Of a stretch of 49,070 bases of DNA, positions 15,630-24,189 are shown one piece after another. The notes under the pieces were generated by a model, which saw nothing but the letters and a program-made list of their open reading frames with translations, made no database searches and was not told where the DNA came from. The DNA comes from a bacterium. GTDB taxonomy: Bacteria; Chloroflexota; Dormibacteria; Dormibacterales; Dormibacteraceae. The stretch covers positions 1 to 49,070 of the forward strand of contig CADDZO010000003.1 of NCBI GenBank assembly GCA_902812395.1. The letters run 5' to 3'. Each line of letters begins with the position of its first letter. Within the stretch, counting starts at the first letter, position 1. The position numbers were made by a program, and so were the translations under genes.

Positions 15630-17294
15630 ATGAGCGAACACGTCTCGGTGGCCCAGACCGCGGCCACCGCGGTCAAGGGTCGCTACCGACGCGAGCTAGG
15701 CCTCTGGAGCGTGGTGCTCCTTGCCACGGGGGCCATCCTGGGCCCAGCCGTCGGGTTCACCCCGGTCAGCGTACTTGGCGACGCCGGCCCGGCGGGGCTA
15801 TTCGCCTGGATCATCGCGTTCGTGCTGATCGCGGTGGTGGCCATGGCGTACGTCGAGCTGGGCACGATGTGGCCGAGGGCCGGGGGCGTCGCCTACTACC
15901 CTGCCCGCAGCAGCGGACCGGTGGTCGGGGTCCTCAACGCCTGGGGAGCCTTCGTGGGCTACTCGTTGGCGGTGCCCTCGATCGTAGTTGCCTTCGTCGA
16001 ATACCTGAGCTACTGGTTCCCGCAGCTATTCCAGAACGGGTCTCTGACCTGGTTCGGGATCATTGTCTCGCTGCTGGTGACCGCTGCCCTGTTCGTGATC
16101 AACAACCTGCGTATCCGCTACATGGGTGAGATCAACAACGTGCTCACCGTCGCCACGCTGGTGGGGCTGGCGGTGATGATCGTCGCTCTCTTGACTCGCT
16201 TCAACCCCGGAAACTTCCACAACTTCGGCGGTCTCGCCCCGTTCGGAGCCAGTGGCATCCTGATCGCGGTCTCGGCCACGATCTACGGCTACGGCGGCTT
16301 CCGTCAGCCGATCGACTATGCGGAGGAGGTTCGCAGCCCGGGCCGGACGATCCCCCTGGCAGTGGGGATCACACTGGTGATCTGCCTGGCCGTCTACTGC
16401 CTGGAGAGCTTCTCCTTCACCGGTGCCATCAACTGGCACGGCATGGGTCTGAAGCCTGGCTCCTGGGACAAGCTGACTGGCCTCTCCTACCCCTTCGTCT
16501 CGGTCTCTAACGCCGGCAGTCTGGTCGTGATCGGCCTGATTGCCCTCGTGACCACCCTGATTGCCTCCTTCAAGGACGGCTACATCTACTACGGCGGAGC
16601 AGCCCGGGTGGGCCATACGCTGGCCCGCTACGACCGCTACCTGCCGCGGGTCTTCGAGCGCATGAGCGGCCCCGGCATCCCCTTCGTCTCGGTGCTCCTG
16701 GTCCTGATCGTTTCCTTCATCTACCTGATCCTGCTCCCTCGTTTCGCATCGCTCTTCCCCCTGGTGGCCAGCGCGCTGGTCCTCTCCTATGCGCCCGGCC
16801 CGCTGTCTGTGGCCATCTTCCGGCACAAGGAGCCTGGGCAGACCCGCCCCTACCGGGTGCCGGTGGCAAAGGTGCTGATGCCGTTCGGCTTCATAGTCGC
16901 CAGTCTGATGGTGTACTGGTCGGGCTGGCTGGCGATGCGCATCCTCATCCCCTCGGTGGGCGTCGGCCTGCTGCTGCTCTTCTTCTACAACCACCATCGA
17001 CGCCTGACTCGCGACGACGTCGTCTACGGCATCTGGATGCCGGTTTATCTGGGCGTGATCCTGCTGATCTCCTGGCTGGGAGGGAACGCCTTCGGCGGGA
17101 CCAACCTGATCCCGTTCCCGTGGGACACCCTGGTGTTCGCGGTGGTCGCGCTCATCTTCTACTTCATCGGTTACTGGTGTGGGACCCGCTACCAGGGCAG
17201 CGCGATCTTCGAGGAGGAGCACGGTGAGGAGCCCGGAGATGGCCAGGGCGAACCCGTGCGCGGAGAGGTCAGGCCCCAGCCTGAGCCGGCCTGA
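15630..17294 (+). CDS. APC superfamily amino acid/amine permease
   Basis: A 554-residue inner-membrane transporter with about 12 hydrophobic helices. Family features are GLWSVVLLATGAILGPAVGF at helix 1, with the broken-helix glycine pattern, AYVELGTMWPRAGGVAYYPA in helices 2-3, and a long cytoplasmic C-terminal tail rich in Glu. It probably imports the substrate of the neighbouring ligase, such as an amino acid or amine. ATG 15630 is preferred: GGAGGAGG lies at 15611-15618 and GAAGGA directly before it. A GTG at 15618 is an in-frame alternative. The gene begins 39 bases after the ligase stop, so it is probably in the same operon. Confidence 0.87.
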   Translation: MSEHVSVAQTAATAVKGRYRRELGLWSVVLLATGAILGPAVGFTPVSVLGDAGPAGLFAWIIAFVLIAVVAMAYVELGTMWPRAGGVAYYPARSSGPVVGVLNAWGAFVGYSLAVPSIVVAFVEYLSYWFPQLFQNGSLTWFGIIVSLLVTAALFVINNLRIRYMGEINNVLTVATLVGLAVMIVALLTRFNPGNFHNFGGLAPFGASGILIAVSATIYGYGGFRQPIDYAEEVRSPGRTIPLAVGITLVICLAVYCLESFSFTGAINWHGMGLKPGSWDKLTGLSYPFVSVSNAGSLVVIGLIALVTTLIASFKDGYIYYGGAARVGHTLARYDRYLPRVFERMSGPGIPFVSVLLVLIVSFIYLILLPRFASLFPLVASALVLSYAPGPLSVAIFRHKEPGQTRPYRVPVAKVLMPFGFIVASLMVYWSGWLAMRILIPSVGVGLLLLFFYNHHRRLTRDDVVYGIWMPVYLGVILLISWLGGNAFGGTNLIPFPWDTLVFAVVALIFYFIGYWCGTRYQGSAIFEEEHGEEPGDGQGEPVRGEVRPQPEPA

Positions 17295-17304
17295 TCGGTA
17301 AGGA

Positions 17305-17334
17305 GCCGGAGGGGCTCTCAGGAGTCCCTCCGGC
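17305..17334. terminator. Strong bidirectional terminator hairpin
   Basis: A 13-base-pair stem (17305-17317 with 17322-17334, one G-T pair) closes on a TCAG tetraloop. It sits ten bases after the permease stop and 44 bases before the end of the convergent phosphoesterase. No long T-tract follows, so the mechanism may be attenuated or Rho-assisted. Confidence 0.6.
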
Positions 17335-17378
17335 CGTCATTCCGTGTGCTGGCGCCGGCGTCCCGATTCGGAACGCGA

Positions 17379-18848
17379 TCAGTACGGGCAGGCCGGTGGC
17401 ACGCCGGTCAGTGTGGTTTGGGGGCACGGCGGCAGGATCAGCGGCGGCAACGGCTTCTGATGGAAGTCGAAGTCCAGGGCCAGGTTGCCGAGCTGGCTCG
17501 CGTCCTCGCGCACGACGGTGCGGGAATCGGGACGGCCGTCGGTCTTGGGGTCGAGGCGCGAACCGTGCAGGAAGTCGTCCTCGATGAACTTGAGATAAGC
17601 GTCGAAGGACAGCGTCTGGTGGTCGATGTAGCCAGATCGCGCCCAGGGGCTGATCACCAGGCCAGGAACTCGGATGCCATAGCCGAGGGTGTCCACCTGT
17701 GGCGGCACCACGTGGTCGTAGAAGCCGCCCCAGTCGTCCCAGGTGAGGAAGATGGCGGAGGAGTCCCAGTCGGGACTGCGCATCACGGCGTTGACGATGG
17801 TGGTGACATAGGCTTGACCGCGGCTGACCAGAGCCGGCGGGTGCTCGCTGTCGGCGGCATCGGGCAGGATCCATGAGACCGCGGGCAGGGTTCCAGCCTG
17901 TGCTTGGGCGAAGAAGTCGCTCAGGTCCCGGATGTTGCCGAGCTGGCTGTCCTGCGACACATCCGTGAAGCCGGGAAGCACGTTCCAGATCTGGGGTACG
18001 CCGCCCAGCGACTCGATGGCGTCGCCGATCCGGCCGGTGTCGTTGGCGGCCTGGGCGGTTGGTCGTGCCTTCCGACGCCCGGTCCCGCTGGCAGCCAGGG
18101 GCTGGGCGCCGTGGTCCAGGTACCAGGCCCAGCTCACCCCGTAGCGATGGAGCAGCCAGGTGATGTCGGTCCAGGCATAGGGGGTGGGGTCTGCCTGGTT
18201 GGCCAGCTGTGGCATGTCGGAGCTGTAGCAGCTCTTCGGATTGGATGGGTTGCCGCAGGTCGCTGACCATCCGGAGATCAGGAAGAGGTGGGACGGGAAG
18301 CTCCACGAATGCACGGACTCGAACATGTGATCCTGGAGGACGTAGTGCTCGGCGTAGGCCCAATAGTTGGGGATGTCGGATCGGGTGTGATAGCCCATGA
18401 CGTCAGGTGTGGGGGAGTTGGAGCAGATGGGATTGGTTGGGTTGGTACAGCCCTTCTTTCCGGCCAGCGCCTCCCTGATGAAGCCGTCCATCCGACCCCC
18501 GTCCACGTCAGCTGCGCTGGCCTGGGCGACGTGAGGACCTCCCCCGTTCCTGTCCGCATGGTCCGGAAACGGCTTCACGCACTGCTTGGTGACGGGGTCG
18601 GGAACGCAGACCGTGGGAACCCCGTTCGACATCGGGATCCCGTCGGCACCGGGATAGGTGCCGAAATAGCTGTCAAAGGAGCGATTCTCCTGGAAGATCA
18701 CGATCACATGTCGGATGGTCTGGATGCCGGCCTCGGTGACCGCCCCCCGGCCCACCGTGGTGCCGGAGGAGGGGCTGCACGCGGCCAGCGCCAGGGCTCC
18801 AGCCCCGGCCAGCGCAATGAACCTTGCCGAACGGATGGAGATCGACAT
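17379..18848 (-). CDS. Secreted lipoprotein phosphoesterase (phospholipase C/acid phosphatase family)
   Basis: A 489-residue exported phosphoesterase of the PF04185 family, related to non-haemolytic phospholipase C and AcpA-type acid phosphatases. The N-terminus is a lipoprotein signal ending in LALAAC, so it is probably anchored on the outer face of the membrane. The catalytic entry motif [20 protein letters not shown] carries the metal-binding Glu-Asn and nucleophile region. Later metal-site motifs include [20 protein letters not shown] and [14 protein letters not shown]. The ATG at 18848 has GAGGAGCT seven bases upstream on the minus strand; a longer frame to 18893 has no such support. It ends convergently with the APC permease. 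Probable role is scavenging phosphate from phospholipids or phosphoesters. Confidence 0.9.
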   Translation of the reverse strand: MSISIRSARFIALAGAGALALAACSPSSGTTVGRGAVTEAGIQTIRHVIVIFQENRSFDSYFGTYPGADGIPMSNGVPTVCVPDPVTKQCVKPFPDHADRNGGGPHVAQASAADVDGGRMDGFIREALAGKKGCTNPTNPICSNSPTPDVMGYHTRSDIPNYWAYAEHYVLQDHMFESVHSWSFPSHLFLISGWSATCGNPSNPKSCYSSDMPQLANQADPTPYAWTDITWLLHRYGVSWAWYLDHGAQPLAASGTGRRKARPTAQAANDTGRIGDAIESLGGVPQIWNVLPGFTDVSQDSQLGNIRDLSDFFAQAQAGTLPAVSWILPDAADSEHPPALVSRGQAYVTTIVNAVMRSPDWDSSAIFLTWDDWGGFYDHVVPPQVDTLGYGIRVPGLVISPWARSGYIDHQTLSFDAYLKFIEDDFLHGSRLDPKTDGRPDSRTVVREDASQLGNLALDFDFHQKPLPPLILPPCPQTTLTGVPPACPY

Positions 18849-19299
18849 CGAGCCAGCTCCTCGAGCCCGGGTGCTTCCCCCGGCGCCGCACACTGCGGTC
18901 CAAGGATCTCACCACCGGGGGCGGGCCCGTGGTTGCCGATCGATCAAGGATCTGCAAATGCCTCGCCCATGGCACCGAAAGGTAGGTCTGAACCGTGCCC
19001 CGGCCTCCTCACCGGGTCCCCTTAGCTTGGCATGGATTGAAATCGCGCCCCGCGAGGCTCATGGCCTGGCGACGGCCCAGTTCCGCGGGGTGCCTCCGCC
19101 CATCCCGAGCTGGTCAGCTCAGGTAACGGTCCGTGGCGTCAGTGGAGACCGAGCCTGTCCGGATCAGGCGGTCGGATGAGGACGGGTTTGAGCCAGCTCT
19201 ACCCCTGGGCCGGACGCCGATGGGACCGCTCCAGGTTCAGCGAATTGGGCTCGCTGTACGCCGACCGACACCGTTGTGCGCTGGAAGCAGGGGGTCTGA
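18849..19299. other. Intergenic region upstream of the phosphoesterase, no gene supported
   Basis: No coding sequence was recognised. The right-hand part leads into the IS110 relic, and its outer boundary cannot be drawn. Confidence 0.4.
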
Positions 19300-19735
19300 C
19301 CTCTGGCAGGTCAACGCCCCCGAGGTCGCACAGGTGCCGGGCCAGCCCAAGCCAGGACAAGCTGGACGCTGTCTGGCTGTGCCAGCAGCGCGAGGCCGGC
19401 ATGCGTTGGCCCTCGTTCCACCCGCCCATCGAGATCAGCGGCGCGACGCCGTCCGTCTCTCCGCTTGGACGTGGTCCGGGACCACAAGAGGTGCAAGGAG
19501 AGGGCGGAGAGGCCACTGGGGAACGCGCCCATCAGGCGGCCGAGCCCGCCGACGGCATCGGGGCCGTCGGCCGGGTGATGGAGGCGCTGCTCGCCGGGGA
19601 ACGGGCCCCATGGCCCTGGCGGTGCTGGCCAGGGGGCGGGTGCGGGGCAGGAGGGCAGGTCGCCGGGAGCTCCTCACCGGCCGCTTCGACGAGCACGGCG
19701 CTACCGAGGCGCCAGTCCTGGAAAGGGCAAGCCCT
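19300..19735 (+). pseudogene. IS110-family transposase remnant with several frameshifts
   Basis: Pieces of an IS110-type DEDD transposase appear in order in alternating frames. They are WQVNAPEVAQVPGQPKP, then DKLDAVWLCQQREAGMRWPS with FHPP (equivalent of the DKADAVWLA...GMLRPSFVPP block), then GRVMEALLAGERAP, then MALAVLARGRVRGRRA and LLTGRFDEHGA. At least three frame changes break the sequence, and the N- and C-terminal parts are missing. It is therefore a dead relic. No ends or target duplications could be defined. Sequence from 19736 to 20058 shows nothing further. Confidence 0.6.
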
Positions 19736-20058
19736 GCCTCAGAGCCGTCCTGCCAGCCGGCAGCGCGGCAAGGTCCATACCTTCCGCGCTGAGTGCCCGG
19801 CCGGGATGGTGAAGCGGAGTGGAAAGCAGATGGCCCTGGTCGCGGTTGCCGATCGACCCTGGTCATGGTCTGGCACCTTTTGGCCACCGCGGCCGCCCGT
19901 CACCGTGACCTGGCCCGCGAGTCTTCCGCCGCGGTCGATAGCCAGCGCGAGCTCCCTGCCCACGGTCATGCCAACTCCAGCCGCGGCGGCCACGCCCCCG
20001 TCCACCACCCGGCGCGGGGAGGATTTCCGGGGCAGGCCTGCAGACGGGCGCCCCGGCC

Positions 20059-21207
20059 TCAGGCGCTGCGGTAGAGCTTCGTCAGCACGAACTCGCGGTG
20101 ACCGAGTGCCTCGGCGCAGGTGAGTCGGCCGCAGGCCACCCGGTCCACCAGCCCCAACAGCTGTTCTCCGGCTTCCCGTACCGTGCAGCGCCGCGTCAGA
20201 AGGCCCGAGACGTCGAGATCGATGTGCTCGGCCATGGTGCTGGCGGTTACGGGGTTGGCGGTCAGCTTGATCACCGGGACGATCGGGTTGCCGACGATGT
20301 TGCCCTGCCCGGTGGGGAACAGGTGGAGGACGGCCCCGGCCGCGCCCATCAAGGTGATGAACTCGGCCGCGGCCGAGGACGAGTCCATGAAGTTGAGCCC
20401 CGGCCTGGTCGGGGCCTGGGCCATCTCGAGCGCGTCCACGACCGGCACGGTTCCGGTCTTGGCGATGTTGCCCATCGCCTTTTCTTCGATCGTGGACAGA
20501 CCCCCGCGGATGTTGCCCTGGGTGGGTTGGGACCCGAGCAGATTGGCCCCGGACGCCTCTATCTCGGCCAGGTAGCGGTCGAACATGGCCTGGAACCGAC
20601 GCCTGACCTCGGCATCGGCGCAGCGCTCTGCGATGAGGTGCTCGCCGCCGGTGAGCTCGGATGTCTCGCCGAAGATGACGGTGCCGCCGTCTGCGACGTG
20701 CCGGTCGACGACCTGGGCCACGGTCGGGCAGGAGCCCAGCCCGGTGGTGGTATCGGACTCGCCGCACTTGATAGAGATCGTCAGCTCCTGTCGTGACACT
20801 GGCTCCCGGTGCAGCTCGGAGGCGTCCTGGGCCAGCCGCTGGGCCGCCCGTGCAGCTGCCGCCAGGGTCTCCAGGTCCCCATGGCGCTCGATCGAGAACG
20901 ACTCCACTGGCTTGCCCGACGTCGCAATTCCCTCGGCCACCCGCTCGGTCCAGGTGGGCTCGATGCCGACCACCACCGCGGCGGCGACGTTGGGGTTGCG
21001 CCCGGTGCCGATCAGGGTCTGGAAGGTGAGTTCCAGGTCCTCCCCGTACTGGAGCCGCCCGTAGTGGTGAGGCAGGGCCAGCACACCCGGGACGACCCTG
21101 GCCACAGCCTCGCAGACTGCATTGGAGAGGTCGTCGACGGGGATCACCACCACGTGGTTGCGCACTCCCACCCGCCCGTTGGGACGGCGGTAGCCCAGGA
21201 CGTTCAC
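20059..21207 (-). CDS. suyB: UxaA/SuyB-type lyase large subunit (likely sulfolactate sulfo-lyase subunit B)
   Basis: A 382-residue member of the altronate/galactarate dehydratase C-terminal family. Typical blocks are GYRRPNGRVGVRNHVVVIPV at the N-terminus, then GESDTTTGLGSCPTVAQVVD with the conserved Cys, GGTVIFGETSELTGGEHLI, and QGNIRGGLSTIEEKAMGNIA. UxaA itself is one chain of about 500 residues. Here the small SAF domain is a separate gene, the SuyA-SuyB arrangement of (R)-sulfolactate sulfo-lyase, which releases sulfite and pyruvate. Start ATG 21207 overlaps the stop of the small subunit by four bases (ATGA). Two dehydrogenases of the ComC and SlcC families are divergent neighbours, supporting this reading. 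A split altronate or galactarate dehydratase remains the alternative. Confidence 0.72.
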   Translation of the reverse strand: MNVLGYRRPNGRVGVRNHVVVIPVDDLSNAVCEAVARVVPGVLALPHHYGRLQYGEDLELTFQTLIGTGRNPNVAAAVVVGIEPTWTERVAEGIATSGKPVESFSIERHGDLETLAAAARAAQRLAQDASELHREPVSRQELTISIKCGESDTTTGLGSCPTVAQVVDRHVADGGTVIFGETSELTGGEHLIAERCADAEVRRRFQAMFDRYLAEIEASGANLLGSQPTQGNIRGGLSTIEEKAMGNIAKTGTVPVVDALEMAQAPTRPGLNFMDSSSAAAEFITLMGAAGAVLHLFPTGQGNIVGNPIVPVIKLTANPVTASTMAEHIDLDVSGLLTRRCTVREAGEQLLGLVDRVACGRLTCAEALGHREFVLTKLYRSA

Positions 21208-21506
21208 TGGCTCCGCTCCCAGCGGGCGCTCCGCACGTTGTGGACGTGGACGTGCTGCCCGGCCTGGATGGGATGTCGCGCCAGTGCTACTCTGGTTCGG
21301 TACTCGATCACGTCGGCGCCCTCGGCCAGGTCCGCCAAGGCCACCTTGTGGCCGAGCGGGATCTCCTCCAGCACCTCGAGCTCGATCTCTCGATCGCTAT
21401 CCATGTAGACGGCCCGGCGGCGACCGGCGCCTACCTCCTTCACCGCCACCGCGACCAGGTCACCCTCGTTGTGGATCAAGAAGTCGGGACCCCGTTCATC
21501 GGCCAA
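21204..21506 (-). CDS. suyA: SAF-domain small subunit of UxaA/Suy-type lyase (likely sulfolactate sulfo-lyase subunit A)
   Basis: A 100-residue SAF-domain protein matching the N-terminal domain of UxaA and the separate SuyA subunit. Recognisable parts are FLIHNEGDLVAVAVKEVGAG, IPLGHKVALADLAEGADVIE and the C-terminal IQAGQHVHVHNVRS. The start is TTG at 21506. It is chosen because GGAGG (complement of 21516-21520) lies nine bases upstream and the family sequence begins a few residues later. It is first in a two-gene minus-strand operon and translationally coupled to the large subunit. It shares a 37-base intergenic region with the divergent comC-like gene. Confidence 0.72.
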   Translation of the reverse strand: MADERGPDFLIHNEGDLVAVAVKEVGAGRRRAVYMDSDREIELEVLEEIPLGHKVALADLAEGADVIEYRTRVALARHPIQAGQHVHVHNVRSARWERSQ

Positions 21507-21515
21507 TTGGTCAGT

Positions 21516-21537
21516 CCTCCGGCCACCACCCTATCAT
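21516..21537. promoter_or_regulatory. Overlapping divergent promoters between suyAB and the comC-like gene
   Basis: Within ACCCTATCAT, the plus strand carries TATCAT (21532-21537), six bases before the ATG at 21544; this fits a leaderless transcript, with TTGGTC at 21507 as a poorly spaced -35. The minus strand carries TAGGGT (21534-21529), which would start RNA near 21522 and leave a short leader holding GGAGG (21520-21516) for the TTG start of suyA. The two -10 boxes overlap by three bases. Confidence 0.45.
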
Positions 21538-21543
21538 GGCGAC

Positions 21544-22557
21544 ATGGGCCGTCACTCCGCCGACCGCCTGACGAGCTGGGTGGCAGGCTCACTCGAGGAC
21601 CTGGGGGTGCCTCTCCCCGACGCGCAGGTGGTGGCGGAGAGCCTGGTCGAGGCCGAGCTGGAGGGTCACAGCTCCCACGGCCTGATCCGTCTGCCGTTGC
21701 TGCTCCGCCGTCTCCAACAGGGGATGATCCAGCCCCGTCCGACGATGCGGCTTAGCGGCGGTGCCGCCGCTCTGCTGGACGCCGACAACGGGCTAGGGCC
21801 GGTCGCCGGAGTCCGAGCGGCAGCGGCTGCCGCAGACCGTGCGCGTCAGCACGGTGTGGGTGTGGTCGCGGTCCGTCGAAGCAACCACCTCGGCTCGCTC
21901 TCCTACTACGTCCGCCGGATGGCTGGCCATGGCCTGGTTGGGCTTGCATTCTCCAACACTCCTCCGGCCCTGGCCCCGCCCGGCGCTCGCCGGCCGTTAC
22001 TCGGCACCAACCCGATCGCCGCCGGCTTCCCGGCCGAGAGCGGGCTGGTGGTGATCGATCTCGCGACCTCGCAGGTATCGCGGGGCCGGATCCTGGAAGC
22101 CGTCCGACGGGGGGAGGCCATTCTCGAAGGCTGGGCACTGGACGGTGAGGGCCGCCCTACCACCGACGCCCGGCAAGCGATCGAGGGTAGCTTGGTCCCG
22201 CTCGGCGGGGCCAAGGGGTTCGCGCTAGCGGTGATGGTTGAAGCACTGACCGGCGTCCTCGCCGGTGCCGGGGTGGGCCCTGCGGTTGCCGGCACCTACG
22301 AGGCCTCGGATCGACCCAGCGATGTCGGCCACTGCTTCTGGGCTGTGGACGCGGACGCGATCGCACCCGGGTTCGCCGGGCGGATGGGGCGGCTGGCGGA
22401 GGAGGTCCGGGCTTCAGGGGGACGCATGCCCGGAGATCGCGCCGCGGCCGAGAGGGAGCGCCGGCTCCGGGAGGGTATCGAGCTGCCGGACACCCTGGAA
22501 GCCGAGATCTCTGAGGTCGCCGGCAGGCCGCTGGGAGCATGGGCGCCCGGATTCTGA
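21544..22557 (+). CDS. comC: Ldh2/malate-L-lactate dehydrogenase family oxidoreductase (likely (R)-sulfolactate dehydrogenase)
   Basis: A 337-residue NAD(P)-dependent dehydrogenase of the malate/L-lactate/L-sulfolactate (Ldh2) family, unrelated to classical lactate dehydrogenase. Signatures are HSSHGLIRLPLLLRRLQQG, GVGVVAVRRSNHLGSLSYYV with the conserved catalytic His, LLGTNPIAAGFP and GGAKGFALAVMVEALTGVLA. ComC is the (R)-sulfolactate dehydrogenase that reduces sulfopyruvate in sulfolactate racemisation. The symbol is given because of the neighbours, a SuyAB-type lyase and a D-isomer-specific dehydrogenase, not because sequence alone decides substrate. Start ATG 21544 gives the family N-terminus and lies six bases after a TATCAT box. 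It overlaps the next gene by 19 bases. Confidence 0.7.
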   Translation: MGRHSADRLTSWVAGSLEDLGVPLPDAQVVAESLVEAELEGHSSHGLIRLPLLLRRLQQGMIQPRPTMRLSGGAAALLDADNGLGPVAGVRAAAAAADRARQHGVGVVAVRRSNHLGSLSYYVRRMAGHGLVGLAFSNTPPALAPPGARRPLLGTNPIAAGFPAESGLVVIDLATSQVSRGRILEAVRRGEAILEGWALDGEGRPTTDARQAIEGSLVPLGGAKGFALAVMVEALTGVLAGAGVGPAVAGTYEASDRPSDVGHCFWAVDADAIAPGFAGRMGRLAEEVRASGGRMPGDRAAAERERRLREGIELPDTLEAEISEVAGRPLGAWAPGF

Positions 22558-23504
22558 TCCCGGAGGCGCTGAACGCGTCCCCTGACCTTGTCGGCGAGGG
22601 CCTGGAGGTGTGGTTGGAGCCCGACCTCTGGTCCCGGCGGCAGGATCTGCTCCGCCTCGTGGCAGACGCGGACGGGCTGGTGGTCCGCAACCAGACCCGG
22701 GTCGACCGCGAGCTGCTGGCGTCTGCCCCGCGGTTGCGGGTAGTGGGACGCCTGGGGGCGGGACTCGACAACCTCGACCTCGAGGCGCTTCGGGACCGCG
22801 AGGTTCGGGTGGTGAGCGGGGCGGGCCTCAACGCCCGGGCCGTAGCCGAATACGTGCTTGGAGCGATCCTCGACCTGGCCCGAGGGCTCGCCCGCTCCGA
22901 CCGGGAGGTGCGCTCCGGCGCCTGGCATCGGCACGTGGGAGTGGAGCTGCGGGGCCGCACCCTGGGGGTGGTTGGCCTGGGCGCGACTGGCTCCGAGGTC
23001 TGCCGGCTGGGCCAGGCGCTGGGAATGCAGGTGCTGGGCCACGATCCTCATGCGCCCTGCCCGGACGGGGTCGAGTCGCTCCCACTGCACGAACTGCTCC
23101 AGCGTTCCTTCGTGGTGACCCTGCACGCCCCCCTCACCTCCGACACCCGCCACTTGATCGGTGAGCGCGAGCTGGGCCTGATGCAGCCCGGGGCGCTGCT
23201 GGTGAACGCGGCCCGGGGCGGTCTGGTGGACGAGACGGCGCTGGCCGCAGCTCTGCGCAGCGGGCGGCTGAGTGGTGCGGCGGTGGACGTCCGCCCTCAG
23301 GAGCCACCGCAGGACGATCCGCTCCGCGGCCTCGATCGGGTCCTGCTCACCGCGCACCTCGCAGGGCTGACCGAGGAGTCGCAGGCGGCAATCGCAGCCC
23401 ATGTCTTGGCCGGTGTCCGGGCTATTCTGGCAACGAGCGACGGTGGGAACGATCTGGCGCCCGCTCCGGGAACCGGGGACGCTCGCGACCCGAGCCGCCG
23501 ATGA
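22539..23504 (+). CDS. slcC: D-isomer-specific 2-hydroxyacid dehydrogenase (likely (S)-sulfolactate dehydrogenase)
   Basis: A 321-residue NAD-dependent dehydrogenase of the phosphoglycerate/D-hydroxyacid family. The catalytic domain gives VVGRLGAGLDNLDLEALRD. The Rossmann motif is GVVGLGATGSEVCRLG, and the signature VNAARGGLVDETALAAAL carries the catalytic Arg. EPPQDDPL follows with the catalytic Glu, then TAHLAG with the catalytic His. There is no ACT domain, and the length matches SlcC-type (S)-sulfolactate dehydrogenase (about 310). In the published sulfolactate pathway SlcC and ComC together invert (S)- to (R)-sulfolactate, the SuyAB substrate; both are present here. The ATG at 22539 lies inside the end of the preceding gene, so translation is coupled. 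Other 2-hydroxy acids remain possible. Confidence 0.7.
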   Translation: MGARILIPEALNASPDLVGEGLEVWLEPDLWSRRQDLLRLVADADGLVVRNQTRVDRELLASAPRLRVVGRLGAGLDNLDLEALRDREVRVVSGAGLNARAVAEYVLGAILDLARGLARSDREVRSGAWHRHVGVELRGRTLGVVGLGATGSEVCRLGQALGMQVLGHDPHAPCPDGVESLPLHELLQRSFVVTLHAPLTSDTRHLIGERELGLMQPGALLVNAARGGLVDETALAAALRSGRLSGAAVDVRPQEPPQDDPLRGLDRVLLTAHLAGLTEESQAAIAAHVLAGVRAILATSDGGNDLAPAPGTGDARDPSRR

Positions 23505-24174
23505 GATCGAGCGCCTGATCGAGGAGCGGCGCTACCGGCCCGGCCAGCGCCTTCCTTCGGAGCGGGAGCTGGCCGGCCTGCTTGGGGTCAGCCGGCCCAC
23601 CGTCAGGGAGGGGGTACGCAGGCTCGAGGCCCAGGGCCGTCTCGAGGTCCGGCACGGTTCCGGGGTCTGGGTCCTGCCCTGGGACCCGCTGGGCGGGGCG
23701 GCTCGTGAGGCGTCGCTCCGCGAGCTGTTCGCGATGCGCGAGATCCTGGAGGTGCCGGCTGCGGGCTGGGCCGCAGAGCGTGCTCGGCCGGACGAAATCG
23801 AGCGCCTCCGCCAGCTGCTGGGGGAGCTGGAGGAACTCGGCCAAAGAGCCCCGCTCGACTTCGACCGGCTCCGGCAACTCGACATCAGCTTCCACCTGGG
23901 CATCGCCACCCTGGCTGGCAACCGGTTCTTGCGCCATGTGATGGGGGTCCTGCACGACATGCTGGAGCAAGGGATGGAGACCACGCTGGCAGTGCCCGGC
24001 CGCCTGCCCAGGGCGCGGACCGAGCATGGTGCAGTGCTGGAGGCGCTGGCGACTGGCAATCCCATCAGGGCGCAAAGGGCCATGCGCCGTCACATCCGCA
24101 ATGCCCAGGCGGCCGCTCTGCGCCGAGCCTCCGCTGAAGCCCTCACCCGTGCGAGGCGCGGCATGCCGGTTTGA
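23443..24174 (+). CDS. GntR/FadR-family transcriptional regulator
   Basis: A 243-residue regulator with an N-terminal winged helix (RYRPGQRLPSERELAGLLGV, then SRPTVREGVRRLEAQGRLEV, then RHGSGVWVLP) and a C-terminal all-helical FCD ligand domain. The FCD domain shows ELFAMREILEVPAAGWAAER, and metal-site histidines in DISFHLGIATLAGNRFLRHV and RTEHGAVLEAL. It probably senses an organic acid, and its position after the sulfolactate genes makes it their likely regulator. The GTG at 23443 is preferred. It overlaps the dehydrogenase by 62 bases, and a TATTCT box (23423-23428) inside that gene could drive it with a very short leader. An ATG at 23401 is an in-frame alternative. Confidence 0.83.
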   Translation: MGTIWRPLREPGTLATRAADEIERLIEERRYRPGQRLPSERELAGLLGVSRPTVREGVRRLEAQGRLEVRHGSGVWVLPWDPLGGAAREASLRELFAMREILEVPAAGWAAERARPDEIERLRQLLGELEELGQRAPLDFDRLRQLDISFHLGIATLAGNRFLRHVMGVLHDMLEQGMETTLAVPGRLPRARTEHGAVLEALATGNPIRAQRAMRRHIRNAQAAALRRASAEALTRARRGMPV

Positions 24175-24189
24175 CGTCGGAAGCACCTT

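Noticed and set aside
20059-21506. Altronate dehydratase (UxaA) as the primary call
   Set aside because: UxaA is normally a single chain. The split subunits together with both sulfolactate-dehydrogenase families favour SuyAB, though UxaA-type function is kept as the stated alternative.
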